A stretch of 64,000 nt of DNA from Rutidosis leptorrhynchoides (lineage: Eukaryota; Streptophyta; Magnoliopsida; Asterales; Asteraceae), in assembly GCF_046630445.1 (NCBI RefSeq), contig NC_092338.1:339535001-339599000 (forward strand), in the 5' to 3' direction. The notes under the pieces are model-generated. The model was not told where the DNA came from and did not search any database. It worked only from the letters and a program-made list of their open reading frames with translations. Of this stretch, positions 36,840-48,386 are shown piece by piece. How positions within the stretch are numbered: the first letter of the stretch is position 1; each line of letters begins with the position of its first letter. Position numbers and translations under genes: made by a program.

Positions 36840-39800
36840 AATATCCTCACACTTGAACGTTGCTTGTCCTCAAGCAATACATAAATTGAAATAAAATCAC
36901 ACTTCACTCGAATCATTTTTTTATTCTCACACTTTATACATCAGTGATTTTGATACAGTGGTATAAAAATGATAGTAACGATGTGGTTTACAGTCCCACA
37001 TGACTATGAAAATTTAGATCCTTTAAAGAAATTGGATCTTTATGAAAACATTTGATCTTTTGAAAATTCAAGCTAGATTTTACCCTAGACAAGTTTTCCG
37101 GAATAACCCTTCACCAGTGTTGCAAAATATTTTTGTGGGTTTTGTGGGTTTCATATTTGAAAATTTTAGCTCAACATTTGCGGTTTTGTGTCACCCACTT
37201 GCTAACCTTGTATTAGAAAAGCAACACGTCCAGTTTACTTGTCCCGTATATTACCTTTCGGCAAACTACCGTCCGGTTGTAAAGGAAAGTGATGAACAAG
37301 AAACTGTTAAGGCAATGTCTAATGACATGCATTTGTTCATGGTCTAAAACGTGTCGGATGCAATTACTATCCTTTGTAGGAGCAATAGTAAAGCTCACCC
37401 TGTAGTTTTTCGGTCTGGCACAAGGTCCTGTCTTTGACCATGCTATGCAACCACCGTTCTTACTGTTGACACCCAATTTGGTTCAGGTGACCTAATGAAT
37501 TCCAGGTGAATTCCTAGGATTTTACGTTCAATGGTAATGAACGCATTGAAAATGGGTTTTAAGAAAACAAATCGGTTTGTAATTTTGATCAAAATATTTT
37601 CTCGTTCAAGCTCGAGTTTAGATATCATTGAATTCCATGAGTTTGTAATTCTCAATCTTTAAGGTCAATCTCTAGGATTGAGTAATATCAGTCTTAAAAG
37701 CTGATTTTTGATCTTTTAAGGAGATTATCCTTTCTGGTGGTCTGATTCATTAGTCTTATCAAGCTAATTTGCATGGCGCCCTCCCCATTTTACGAGACAG
37801 ATCCTCTCATGGTTAGGATAAGTCTGACCACTTGGCGACCCTGTTTGATGCTGAGGTCCGTGGATTTCCTGCTGATTTTAGAGATGACTTTTCTAGATTT
37901 TTCGTCAACCTACAGCTGGTCTGGACGACAAATTCTTGACCTAAATCAAGAAGCGCGTGTCTTTTTCAGAAGACTTTACTTCCTTTTAATGATGGAATTG
38001 ATTCATCGTATAGATCCATCTTTTCTTTTATCTTTATTATAATATTGCGGGTAAAACAGTCAATTTAGTCCAAAACAAAAGCACCTGCAATAACTTTACA
38101 GAAACATGTGATAGATAGTTTTTTTTAATTGAATAACTTGGTACATTCTCCCCACACTTAGTTTCTTTCTTTGCCTTTTTATTCTCCTTTATTCCATTTT
38201 AAATGAATTCAAGTGTTTTAGGGTGTTTCTCAATTTATGTCCTTTCTGAGGTAACGATAATTTCGGTATTAACACCTAGTTTTCATCGTTCATAAATATG
38301 TATAAACATGATTTTGAATTCATTTATTTGAAATTTTTTAAAATTTTCACAAAATTTGGCAAATAAACTAAGTGTAAACCCGAGAGAATTTATAACCCTT
38401 CCCCACACTTGAGATCATGCAATGCCCTCATTTGCATTAAATCCGACTATAATTATAAATTCAAGAGGGTGATAAGTGTAGAAAAGTGATTAAAAATACC
38501 CAGTTTGTAATTACAAAGCTCGACGAATGATAGATGGCGCGCCTCAACGTTAATTCCTTCTTATTTTATCACACATTTATTTCTTCAAAAACGGTTGCTT
38601 TTCTGAACTGTTTGCTAATCTTTAAAAATGTGTCTTTTACCCTAACTTATTATGCATGTTTATTAACGAGTTATGCACTAACCCGAACCCCGAATTTAAC
38701 GTTAAGTGGGGTTAGACTTCCCCATACTTAGCTGACGACATGTGAAGTCGGTAGAATAAGTTCCACGAATTAAAATAGTGAGCCAGTTATTTACATCTCG
38801 GGTGGTATAAAATATATCAATGAGTTTAAAGTTTAGACCCACCCGATCGTCACTACTTAATTCTTTTTTAAGTGTAGCTTTTAGTAAATGGATATGTCTC
38901 TTTTCTGGTTCTTGGTCAAATGGATCGATATACACCGACATACATATTTCTATAGGGTGGACAATTCCTAACATTTCCTTTCGTTCATTCTCGGGATCAT
39001 GGTTTTCACCTCTATTACCCAATTGAGTGAAATTCGAGGTGTCAATATCTATTACAGCTTGTAGTTCATCTTTGGTAGATGACTCGTCTATTGAGAATAT
39101 TGGGTTAGAAGGTTGTGGAATGGTGAATTTCGGGATCGAAGCAAATTCTTCTTCATTAATGATACTTATTGGTCCCACCATTTTGGTCTCGGGGGTAAAA
39201 TTTTCAACGTTATCATTTTCCCAAGAGTACCAATTTGTCACCCTTACTTCTTCTTAATCCATTGATGGATAGATGATTTCGTTGGTAGAGGCTAATGTGT
39301 CGATATGTTGTGAAATTGGTAAGACTGAATAAAAAGTATCATCGGGATAGTTGGTGATTTCGGAGCTCTCGAATTCATCAAAATTCGATGATATGAGATT
39401 TTCTTGCACACGACTCCTCAGATCAACAGGTGTGTAATCTGATAGAGTTTTAGCTTGCCGATTTACAAACTCTCTCATTTGTTCATTTTGAGCATCAAGT
39501 TCTCCGAGTTTGATTTTCATATAATCTAAAGAATTTTCAGACACATAATTTTCCTCGTCTTCTGGTTGTTGAGTTTGGATATATTCTTGGAAATAATCCC
39601 AATTAGAATTGTATTCCTCATAATCATTCCATTCAAGTTCCATGGGTGCATAATTTTCCATAAGAACGTAATAATAACATTCCCATGTTGAGTGATAATC
39701 TCCACAGATTTCACAACCAGTTATTGTTTCGTCATTCGTGATCCAAGATTGACCGAACGAATTGTCATCAACACCCGTTTGAGAGTATTGATTAAATTGA

Positions 39801-40928
39801 TTTCAGATGTCATAAAGAGTTTCCAAAATATTCTCGAGATTTTCCATAATGCGCTTATTACCAAATTTTAGCTACAATGTGGTGCATTTACTAATTATCC
39901 TATTAGTTATAAAACTAAAAATTATATAAGTTATCAAATTAATAGACTTTTCTGCTTTTGCCCACGTTTCGAATAGCCAATAGATGCAGCAGGGAGTCAG
40001 AACCCTTTAAATCGGAAGCTCACAACTCAGCCACTAACAAATCCAACTATTACTACGAAGCAGAAAATTTGGATGTCTATCAATTTAACCGCTTAAAATA
40101 ATTTTTCGTTTGGAATTTTAAAGAAAATAAAAATCTATGTCCTAAAAACTAGCGTGTCGAGAAATAAGAAAGAAAAAGATTACGCGTCGAAAAACGTCGA
40201 AAAATAAAAATAAGAAAGAAAAACGTCGAAACTTAAAAGTCTAAAAACTAAATCTAAAAAGTTGCATCTAAAGGTCTAAAGGTAAATGCAATTTTATTCA
40301 GAAAACGACAATTACTTAAATTGGTACTAAAATCTATAAACGGCGTCGCAAAATTCTAAAGCGCCTAAATCTTAATCTAAAGAAAAAGCACTTAAGGGAT
40401 TTTACGGCAAAGCCTAAAAATATAGAAATATAAAAATAACTACGGCAAAACTAAATTTAAAACTATATAGCGAACGATAAATATTACGAAATAAACGATA
40501 AAAATACAAATTAGAACTAAAATGATAAAAATACGAATTTTATAAAAATATAATTTTTATATTATTTATTATATAAATATATTAAACTATATAATTAATA
40601 ATAATAATTAAAACTTAATATTACTAATTAAAAATTAAAACTAAAATAAACTAATTAATATATTATAACTAAACCGTAAATAATAATAATAAATATATTA
40701 AAACCCTACGCAAATTAAATGCAGTCCAAGGTTTGGGTCTGTCACGTCAGCCATGCGACCGCATGGTTTTACATCATCCTGCTCATGCGATCGCATGGGC
40801 CTGGTTTCCAGGGGTTTTTTTTTTTAATTTTATATTGTTTTTCTTAAAATTATATATAAATATATTTATACAAAAATAAATTAAAAATATAGCGTTTCGC
40901 CGAGTCCCCGGCAGCGGCGCCAAAAACT
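36840..40928 (-). other. Interior of retrotransposon 3 with fossil gag-like region
   Basis: On the minus strand, the primer-binding site lies at about 40922-40903. A gag-like zone occupies roughly 39790-38702: a CEICGDYHSTWEC zinc-knuckle-like motif (about 39720-39680), acidic stretches and a helical segment MKIKLGELDAQNEQMREFV. The zone is broken and no polymerase is seen. A pair of the 14-bp palindromes, one with a single change, lies at 40752-40797 in the leader. Bases 36870-38560 are non-coding, as are 39860-40740. Confidence 0.6.
40752..40797. repeat. Internal copy of the palindrome pair
   Basis: CATGCGACCGCATG (40752-40765) and CATGCGATCGCATG (40784-40797) are again 32 bp apart, start to start. 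They lie in the element's leader about 110-150 bp after the primer-binding site, with no TATA box next to them. Confidence 0.7.
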
Positions 40929-42838
40929 TGATGTGCGTAGAGGTGTATACGAAATAGTTATATTTTTACTACGAAATACGACGAAATATGATACAAGTTT
41001 ACACAAGTTATTTATTTATTTATAGAGTAGATATACCTAAACTCTGCTACAACACTATAGGCAGTGTACCTAATCGTAGAGTAGTATAGTTTTTAGTAAG
41101 TCCGGTTCGTTCCACAGGGAGCGGGCTTATTGTACACTATATTTTAATTAACTATATTTGTACAAATTATATATAATAATATATAAAAGGGGGTTTACAG
41201 TTTAATGACCGGTTTGTCGATTTTAAAACTTTAGTCGCAGTTAAAACCTAATGTAAAATATTAAATAAATAAAAGACTTAATTTAAAGCGTAAAATAAAT
41301 AACGATAATGAAATTGCAATAAATAAAAGTGCGATGAAATGAAATTGCGATAATTAAAAATGTGATAATTAGAAGTGCAATTAAATATGAAAATAAATGA
41401 ATTATGCTTATTTAAACTTCCGTAATCATGATGTTTGACGTGTTGATTTTATTTTATTCCCATGGGTTAATTGTTCTTTGTCCTGGATTATTCAATATGT
41501 CCGTCTGGTTTTTGTCCATAACAGTCCATCAGTCATAAATATAAAGTGCGAGTGTCCTCGTCAAATTATCCTTATACCCGAAGTCAAATATTCCAACTAA
41601 TTGGGGACTTAAACTGTAACAAAGTCTTAATACTTTGTTTAATAATTACACCAGCATATCGACTGAGTGTAACCCAAGGTTTTAATACTTTGTTATCAAT
41701 TATGCCAAGTGTCCTTGTACATAATTTCACCCCTATTTTAATAATTCTAGTGGCTATTAATCCATTCCCGTGTCCGGTTAAATGAACTATTATTCGTACA
41801 TATAAATACCCCGCCCATCGTGTCCGATTTGAGTGTATATGGTTATTTATAGGTACGTCCAATTGTAAATCTTTATATTAAAATTAACAAACTATCATTT
41901 AGTTAAACAAATATAAAGCCCATTAATAGCCCATAGTCTAATTTCCACAAGTGTCGTTCTTTTGTCCAAACCCCAATTATGGTACAAAATCCAATTACCC
42001 AATTTTAATATTTTTAGCCCAACATCATGATTACTTCGTCTTAAATAAGCATAATAATAACTTAAGTACGAGACATCAATTTAAAAAGGAGAACATAGCT
42101 TACATTGATTATTTATCGCGTAGTGTTACACGGACAGAGCTTCGACTTTAAAACCCGTAAAATAACCTTTACATAACCCAAACTAATCTAATATAAAACT
42201 ACCCTATACTATAATATATATATATATATATATATATTATTAGAGGAGTATTATATATATATATTTTTTATGGCCAAAACTCGTTGCCTTTTATAGATGT
42301 GGTCTGATCCTGAGGCCCATGCGATCGCATGGGTTCTCAGTGTTAATCTCATGCGATCGCATGGCCAGTCTGGCCATGCCCAATTGCTTTGTTTGCTAGC
42401 TTGTCGACGTTATATTTAATTATATAATATAATATATATAATTTTATATAATTATATATATATATTATATTATATTCTTGTGCATAGTAGACTCATAATT
42501 TTTGGTCCGTTGCGTCGGGCGTTGATAGTTGGCTCAGGTCCCGGTTCCGGATTTTTGAACGTCCTTTCGTATAATTTAATATCTTGTACTTTGCGTTCCG
42601 CAACTTGTACTTTTGTCATTTTTAGACGTTTCTCATCAATAAATTGAACCACTTGGATTGTATCTTGTACATTTGAGCTTTTTGATCATTTGCGTCTTCA
42701 AATCGTCGTTTTCGCCTTTTGTCTTCGCACTTATTTAATATAAACGATTACAACTTAAAATAGGACAATTACAACTAAATAATTTTACATATTGGGAGGA
42801 TATTGCTACTAAATATATGTTCATTTGGAGCACTATCA
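40929..42838 (-). repeat. 5' LTR of retrotransposon 3 (right copy)
   Basis: 1910 bp. It is nearly identical to the left copy from about 41090 rightward, except that the (TA)n run is only about 25 bp (42213-42237). It includes the palindrome module at 42288-42363. Confidence 0.9.
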
Positions 42839-42843
42839 AACTC

Positions 42844-43984
42844 GGTCTCACTATAAGGAAGCAATTGCCTCAAAAGCCAACCGCCATCCCATAAAGTGTG
42901 TGTGGATATATTTGTTCGGCAAAAAAGACTAATCGGCGCATCTAGTACTTGAAATCAAGAATAAACCGAAACTAAGGTAGATGGTTTAAGATCCAAGAAG
43001 TTAAATTATGATTCCACCATGAAATTTGAACTGCAGCCTATGTATATTAATTGCAAAATACAGATCACATGAAATATAACAATTTCATCAGCTAATGTTA
43101 ACTTCAGTTTTTGTGTTTAATTCTAGATCACATGAAAACAGCAGCTTCTGTTATTACCACGATTTTAGACAGTTCTACTACCAAACATTATTTTTGCACA
43201 TGACTATGTCTTGTGTAAAACAACCATATCCTAAACTTTAAATGTCTCGGCTGTAGAGGTGGCTAATTCCAACAATTCACTTGTAAATGGGCCCACTTCA
43301 GATCACCTTTTATCTCTAATGGGTCAAACGGGTAAAAAAAGATCAACAAGATCAAACGGGTCAAAAGTCACCTGAAGTGTGATTAAACGTATAAAGACCA
43401 CCTACATTATTTCATTCAAAGTTTCAAAATCCTATCGAAAACTATTCATTGTGATTGACACACTACTTATATAAACATATCAAGTATTTGGAGAATAAAT
43501 AAGCACCTTTGCAATCCTATAAACTCACTCTACTCAACAATCAATAACTACAGTTTCAAGTCTCTAGTTTTCTAGAGTCGTTTCGCAACAACAATATCAT
43601 ACAGTACATACGCAGATACATAAATGTAGTTATTATACTATAATTCTAGGTTCTAAATAGTCATAGAATATATAAACTGATGAAACTCTAACTATGGTTT
43701 ATTTCTAATATAGAAGTTAAAAGATGATGATAGAAGGATCAATTACCTCAACAAAGTTAGTGAATTTAGGATCTCTGTTTACAACCAACCGATGAACCTA
43801 AACATACACACACACACACACAATTAGACATTACAGTCACAAATAAACTTAGGGTGGAAATGGTAGATAAAATCGAGAATACAAACCTCTTACCGCCGGT
43901 ACCACAATCGTCATCGTCACCACTACCACTTGTATATCTCCTGCAAAAAATGGTAGATAAAATCCGTTTTCAGTTGAGGTGTAT
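42844..43984. other. Right arm of the MULE, non-coding
   Basis: No gene is supported. A (CA)n run of about 20 bp lies at 43803-43822. A partial extra copy of the inverted-repeat sequence (CAAACCTCTTACCGCCGGTA) occurs at about 43885, about 150 bp before the same phrase in the terminal repeat. Bases 43260-43390 contain AACGGGTCAAA phrases typical of small plant repeats. Confidence 0.4.
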
Positions 43985-44306
43985 GTCAACAAAGAAAGGG
44001 TAATTTAGATCTAGCGCGAAAATCGAGAATTCAAACCTCTTACCGCAGGTACCGCCGGTACCGCAAACAACTTACATATTTTGTTTTATGCAAAATCGAG
44101 AATGCAAAATCCGTTTTATGCACCCTGCGGTACCGCAAACAACTTGCTGTATTGGATTTCAAAAAGTGGGACCAGCGGTAGAAGAAGGCACGTGTCGCGC
44201 GTAGGGTGGATACCGCAGGTACCGCCGGAGGTATTAAGCCAATCCGCGGTCCGTACGTCTAGTTTGGAAAAGTGAGTCTGACACCGTCTCTGTCAGTAAA
44301 TTTCTC
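43985..44306 (-). repeat. Right terminal inverted repeat of the giant MULE
   Basis: Reverse complement of the left end. It has an internal duplication of about 70 bp (TTGCGGTACCG..GGGTGCATAAAA type) absent on the left. It ends CTGTCAGTAAATTTCTC at 44306, followed by nine T. Confidence 0.8.
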
Positions 44307-44349
44307 TTTTTTTTTAACTCTTCGTGTTTTTTTTTTTTTTTTTTTTTCC

Positions 44350-44572
44350 CAAATATATACACAGTTTTTTCCTTTTTTTCCAAATATATACACAGTTTTT
44401 TCCTTGTTCGTCTAGTTTCATGTTATGATATCTGCTAATAATTCCAATTATAATTCAAATGTTCAGTTATATAATAGTTTCACCTATAATCTTAATTATA
44501 ATATAATCCAAAATTTTGTTCTTAGATTAACGAAAGAATAACGTTTTTAATGACAAACAATCCCACGTTTCT
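44350..44572 (+). repeat. Distal copy of sequence found upstream of the glutamate dehydrogenase gene
   Basis: The phrases AAATATATACACAGTTTTTTCC (here doubled), AGTTTCATGTTATGATATCTGC, ATTATAATTCAAATGTTCAG and TTAATGACAAACAAT match, with a few changes, 52905-53050. This is the left part of the duplicated upstream unit; its continuation reappears after the Helitron block at 52290. Bases 44573-44940 contain short poly-T rich, AAAACCTTCATATTTTG-repeating DNA of unclear origin. Confidence 0.75.
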
Positions 44573-44944
44573 AAATTTGAACACCTAACATTTGATATCT
44601 GTATCAACAACATACAGTTAGGTAATAAAGAGTAATTTAATAAGTAAAAAAATACCAACGCATATATGGAGGGCCGAAACTACATGGGACACGGGGGCGC
44701 CCGCCCCCATTTGAATTTTTTTTTTTCAGTGTAAAATTTTTGAATTTTTCGACTTTGCCCTCGGTGAATTTTTTTTTTGCCCCAAAACTTACATATTTTG
44801 TTCTAAAATCTTCAAATTTTATCCAAAAACCTTCATATTTTGCCTAAAAACCTCAAATTTTTGCTCCAAAACCTTCATATTTTGTTCAAAAAAATTTCTA
44901 AGATTTTAAACTTTTTTTTATCCCCTTGTGAAAAAAATCCTAGT

Positions 44945-45460
44945 TCTGCCATTGAAGTGTTGTTCCTTTTGTGAAAGTTGCTTCTTTTAGCGTTCGGTTT
45001 TTTTTTTTTTTTTTTAAAGTTAGTTGATCTATTTTGAAAAAAGAATATTTTTCGACATCTTTTGGTAGCATTGAAGGATTGTTCCTTTTATGAACGTTGT
45101 CTCTTTTATCGTTGAGGAAGAAAAGAAAAAAAAAAGGAAAAAAAGTTAGTTGATTTTTTTGTAAAAAAAAAAAAATTTCGACATCTTTTTGTAACATTGA
45201 AGGGTAGTTCTTTTACGAAAGTTGCTTCTTTTATTGTTGGAGACCTAAAAAAAAGAAAAAAATATATTGTAGCACAGTAGTGGCCCTGTGGGTCCAACTG
45301 TTTGAGTGCAGCGTACAAGTCAGTAAAGCGTGATGAGTGTTATTATTCAGTAGTTTTGTATTTAATAATGTGATAAATAATAATTTAGAATTTAGAATAT
45401 AGGTATAAAGTGGGGGGTTTGATTTGTATTGTAATGAAAGTTAGAGGATTAATGTTGTGA
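44945..45460 (+). repeat. Left arm of a fold-back element with about 120-bp internal tandem repeats
   Basis: Three degenerate copies of a unit (CATTGAAGG.TTGTTCCTTT, GAAAGTTGCTTCTTTTA.CGTT, then TTTTTCGACATCTTTTGG) are followed by GTAGCACAGTAGTGGCC and AAGTC.GTAAAGCGTG.TG. All of these reappear inverted at 47218-47640. Confidence 0.75.
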
Positions 45461-46698
45461 AAAGCGAAAATATAAATAGTACTATTCATCACATATAAGA
45501 CAAATTACCAATACAACTAATAGACAAAATTTGTTTTATTTGTTATGAATAGTACTATTCAATTTTTCATTTTTTCCAAACCTAATCCCCTAACTTTCAT
45601 TAAAATACAAATCGAACCCCCTCACTTTATATGTAACGACCCGTCAAAATCGCTATTGACGCGACACGTTAATCATTGATTTCACAGTGAGGTTTTGACC
45701 TCTATATGATACGTTTTGATAAAATATTGCATTCATTAAAATAAGTGACTTTCTAAACATAGAAAGTTATAAACATGTGGGCAAGTGCTTAGGTATAAGC
45801 AAAACCCCGAAATACATAAGTCTTTAATTTACAGGTTGACATCACAGTCCAATTATTTATTACACAACGCAGTTTTATTTTGAATGCAATAAACTTTGTG
45901 CAAAGCATGAGAGACTCCATGCAGGCAACAAGCACATCACAGCGGAAGCATTCTAAGGACCTGAGAATAAAACATGCTAAAAAGTCAACACGAATGTTGG
46001 TGAGTTATAGGTTTAATTGCTCGAGTCATAAACATATATAAAGATAGACCACAAGATTTCATCAAAAGTTTATCAATAGATTCTACGTAACAGAGCACCC
46101 TGGTAACTAAACTTAACGCTATAGTGATAATTACCCCCATTCGTTTTAATACACGCAAACCAACGTGTCTTAAACTCAAATAACATACGTCCGTTAAAAG
46201 GCTAGCGCTCTAGCTCGGACGGGGATGTCAAGCCCTATGGATCCATATACAATTATTCGCGCCCACCAGTCCATATCCTATGTACTGGCAGCTACTAGTT
46301 ACCAAAGCTAAGGGATTTTCGGTTTAACTCAGTGTAGAATTTTGTATGTACTTGTGTCTTATTGCGTTTAAAATAAATTGCATGTATTCTCAGCCCAAAA
46401 ATATTTAAAGTATTTAAAAAGGGAGACTATAAACTCACAGTTCAATATTGCGATTCAATATTGTAGGCAAATTGCGTAGACGTAATGATGGTAGACGACT
46501 GTATGGTTGGCCTTGGATTCAAGAACAATACCCCGAATAATACCCAATATTTCCTTAGCTTAAAGCGGTTTGAAACCCGAATTAAAAACACCCTCGTATA
46601 TACCTTATTATTATTAAACTTAAATTTAAAATTATAATTATAATATAAATATAAATATTGAGAGATAAATGTGAAAAAACTTCGTCGAACAAACTGCG

Positions 46699-46775
46699 TA
46701 TTTATATTACTTTTCGATTTACTGTAGCTCATGCGATCGCATGAGTTTTCAGTGATTTTGCCATGTGATCGCATG
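46699..46775 (-). promoter_or_regulatory. Palindrome-pair promoter module in the solo LTR
   Basis: CATGCGATCGCATG (46730-46743) and CATGTGATCGCATG (46762-46775) start 32 bp apart. On the minus strand TATAAATA (46706-46699) follows 23 bp after the nearer one. The module also shares flanking phrases (CGTCGAC, CTAGCAAACAAA) with retrotransposon 3. Confidence 0.6.
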
Positions 46776-46814
46776 GCCGCCTTTTCCGTTTTTGTTTGCT
46801 AGTTCGTCGACATC

Positions 46815-47020
46815 AAATAGTGTTACTGTAGCAAATAGTATTTTACTGTAGCAAACAGTGTTTACTGTAGCAAATCACTGTAGCAAGTCGTTTCACTGTA
46901 GCACTGTAGCAAAATACGGTTTCGCTGTAGCAAATAGTGTTTTACTGTAGCAAATAGTGTTTTACTGTAGCAAAGTAATTTTTACTGTAGCAACTAGGGT
47001 TTTACTGTAGGAAAGTCGTT
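46815..47020. repeat. Minisatellite of TTTACTGTAGCAAA units
   Basis: The core CTGTAGCA or a one-base variant recurs about eleven times at mostly 19-22 bp intervals, with some shorter, upstream (in element sense) of the palindrome module. Confidence 0.85.
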
Positions 47021-47217
47021 TTTACTTGTACATATATATATATACATACATATAATTGTTCATGAATCGTTGAGAGTAGTCAAAGGTAATTGTATATATG
47101 AAACAGTTCTAAAATTTTGAGACTCAATCTAACAGACTTTGTTTAACGTGCCAAAATAATAAATCGTATAGAGAATTGGTTTAAATTAGTCGAAATTTTT
47201 CGGGTCATCACATTATA

Positions 47218-47640
47218 CCTATATTCTAACCCCCTAACTTCCATTAAAATACAAATCGAACCCCCCACTTTATACCTATATTCTAAATTATTATTTATTC
47301 CATCACTAACATCAAAAATACTGAATAATAACACCCACCACGCTTTACCGACTTGTACACTGCGCTCAAACAGTAGGACCCACATAGGCCACTACTGTGC
47401 TACATTTTTTTTTTGTCTCCAACAATAAAAGAAACAACTTTCTTAAAAGGAACAACCCTTCAATGCTACCAAAAGATGTCGAAAAACATTCTTTTTTACA
47501 AAATAGATCAACTAACTTTAACGCTAAAAGAAGCAACTTTCACAAAAGGAACAACCCTTCAATGTTAGATGTCGAAAAAAATTCTTTTTTACATAATAGA
47601 TCCACAAAAGGAAAGACTTTTTTTTAACTCGCATTCAAAA
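47218..47640 (-). repeat. Right arm of the fold-back element
   Basis: Reverse complement of 44945-45460: ACCCACCACGCTTTACCGAC, GGCCACTACTGTGCTACA and two copies of the AAAAGGAACAACCCTTCAAT unit. The spacer between the arms received the solo LTR. Confidence 0.75.
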
Positions 47641-47677
47641 CGAAGCCCCCGGCGCGAAGCGAGGGCTCCACAACTAG
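47641..47677 (+). mobile_element. Helitron-type 3' terminus
   Basis: AGCCC (644-648) and GGGCT (663-667 of the 47,000 block) form a hairpin stem about 10 bp before CTAG, which is followed by T. A hairpin close to a CTRR end inserted before T is the Helitron 3' signature. A 5' end was not identified. Bases 47678-48250 contain no gene; a (TTTACA)n run of about six units lies at 47815-47852. Confidence 0.5.
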
Positions 47678-48253
47678 TTTTGTCTAATAGATAATATGTT
47701 AATGTTAATAATACAATAATATAAAAATACAATTAAAGTTTGTAATATTTGTAACATAATTAATGTAAAAAAAAGACAATAGTAGACGATGCAAATGTGT
47801 GTCGAGTTATCTTATTTACATTTACATTTACATTTACATTTACATTTACACATACACTAAAACATAAACTTATGAATAGCAGCACTTTTTATGTTTGTAA
47901 ACCTTCCATTTTTTTATTCATTTTTTTGTCTATCAAATTTACATAACGTTTCTCAAGGCTCAATGCGATGTGACCACACCTCATTATATATCATATATTC
48001 TTCCGTGCCACTATAAGTATCCACTATTGACTTTTCAAAGTCTATCTTTGTTAACTTTAACTGTAAATAACTTTATTTGTGTTATATACGATTTGATTAG
48101 AAATATATGAATGAATTGAGTTTTAAATATATTTTCATTAATAGATTATTCATGAAAAATTACATAACATAAGTAAAATTATGTACAATCAAAATTGACA
48201 AATCTATAGTTAATATTAAAATCTTATAATGATGATTTCATTATTAGGCTAAT

Positions 48254-48349
48254 TCCTTTGTTAAAAAAATCAAAAAAAAAAAAAAGAAAAAAATTTAAGC
48301 ATGGTGGGTGATGTCATTAATCTAAATAATTTTGAATTAAAATTAAATC

Positions 48350-48386
<37 letters not shown>

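Larger units (their letters stand above)
34898..42838 (-). mobile_element. LTR retrotransposon 3, Tat/Athila-like non-autonomous Ty3 element, minus orientation
   Basis: Direct repeats 34898-36839 and 40929-42838 start TGATGTGCG and end CACTATCA on the plus strand. They are flanked by the perfect duplication AACTC (34893-34897, 42839-42843). Orientation is minus: next to the right LTR the minus strand reads TGGCGCCGCTGCCGGGGACT, the primer-binding site typical of Tat/Athila-type Ty3 elements. At the other end a GCTTGAGGACAAGCAACGTT tract precedes the LTR, also typical. The interior (4.1 kb) has a gag-like region only. The element is broken. Over most of their length the LTRs look almost identical, so the insertion is young. 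Confidence 0.9.
45632..47212 (-). mobile_element. Solo LTR of the TGTCACGACC-type family, minus orientation
   Basis: A TG..CA unit of 1581 bp is flanked by the perfect duplication TTATA (45627-45631, 47213-47217) with no interior. On the minus strand it starts TGTGATGACCCGAAAAATTT and ends GACGGGTCGTTACA, and it shares with retrotransposons 1 and 2 the blocks GGGCTGAGAATACATGC, CTCACCAAC and TTATTCTCAGGT..CTTCCGCTGTG. It is the product of LTR-LTR recombination, and is much shorter than its relatives because it lacks their ATT-rich part. Confidence 0.9.

Noticed and set aside
37042-38042. Host gene inside retrotransposon 3 (open frames at 37042-37347 and 37773-38042)
   Set aside because: The frames are short, in the sense opposite to the element, without homologous motifs; the region lies within the element's non-coding 3' part.
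44640-44945. Possible MITE with GGCCGAAACTAC and CTAGTTCTGCCATTG ends
   Set aside because: The inverted-repeat match is weak and no target duplication was found.
45640-47212. Functional minus-strand genes at 45985-46179 and 46442-46774
   Set aside because: These frames lie inside the solo LTR and have no coding features.
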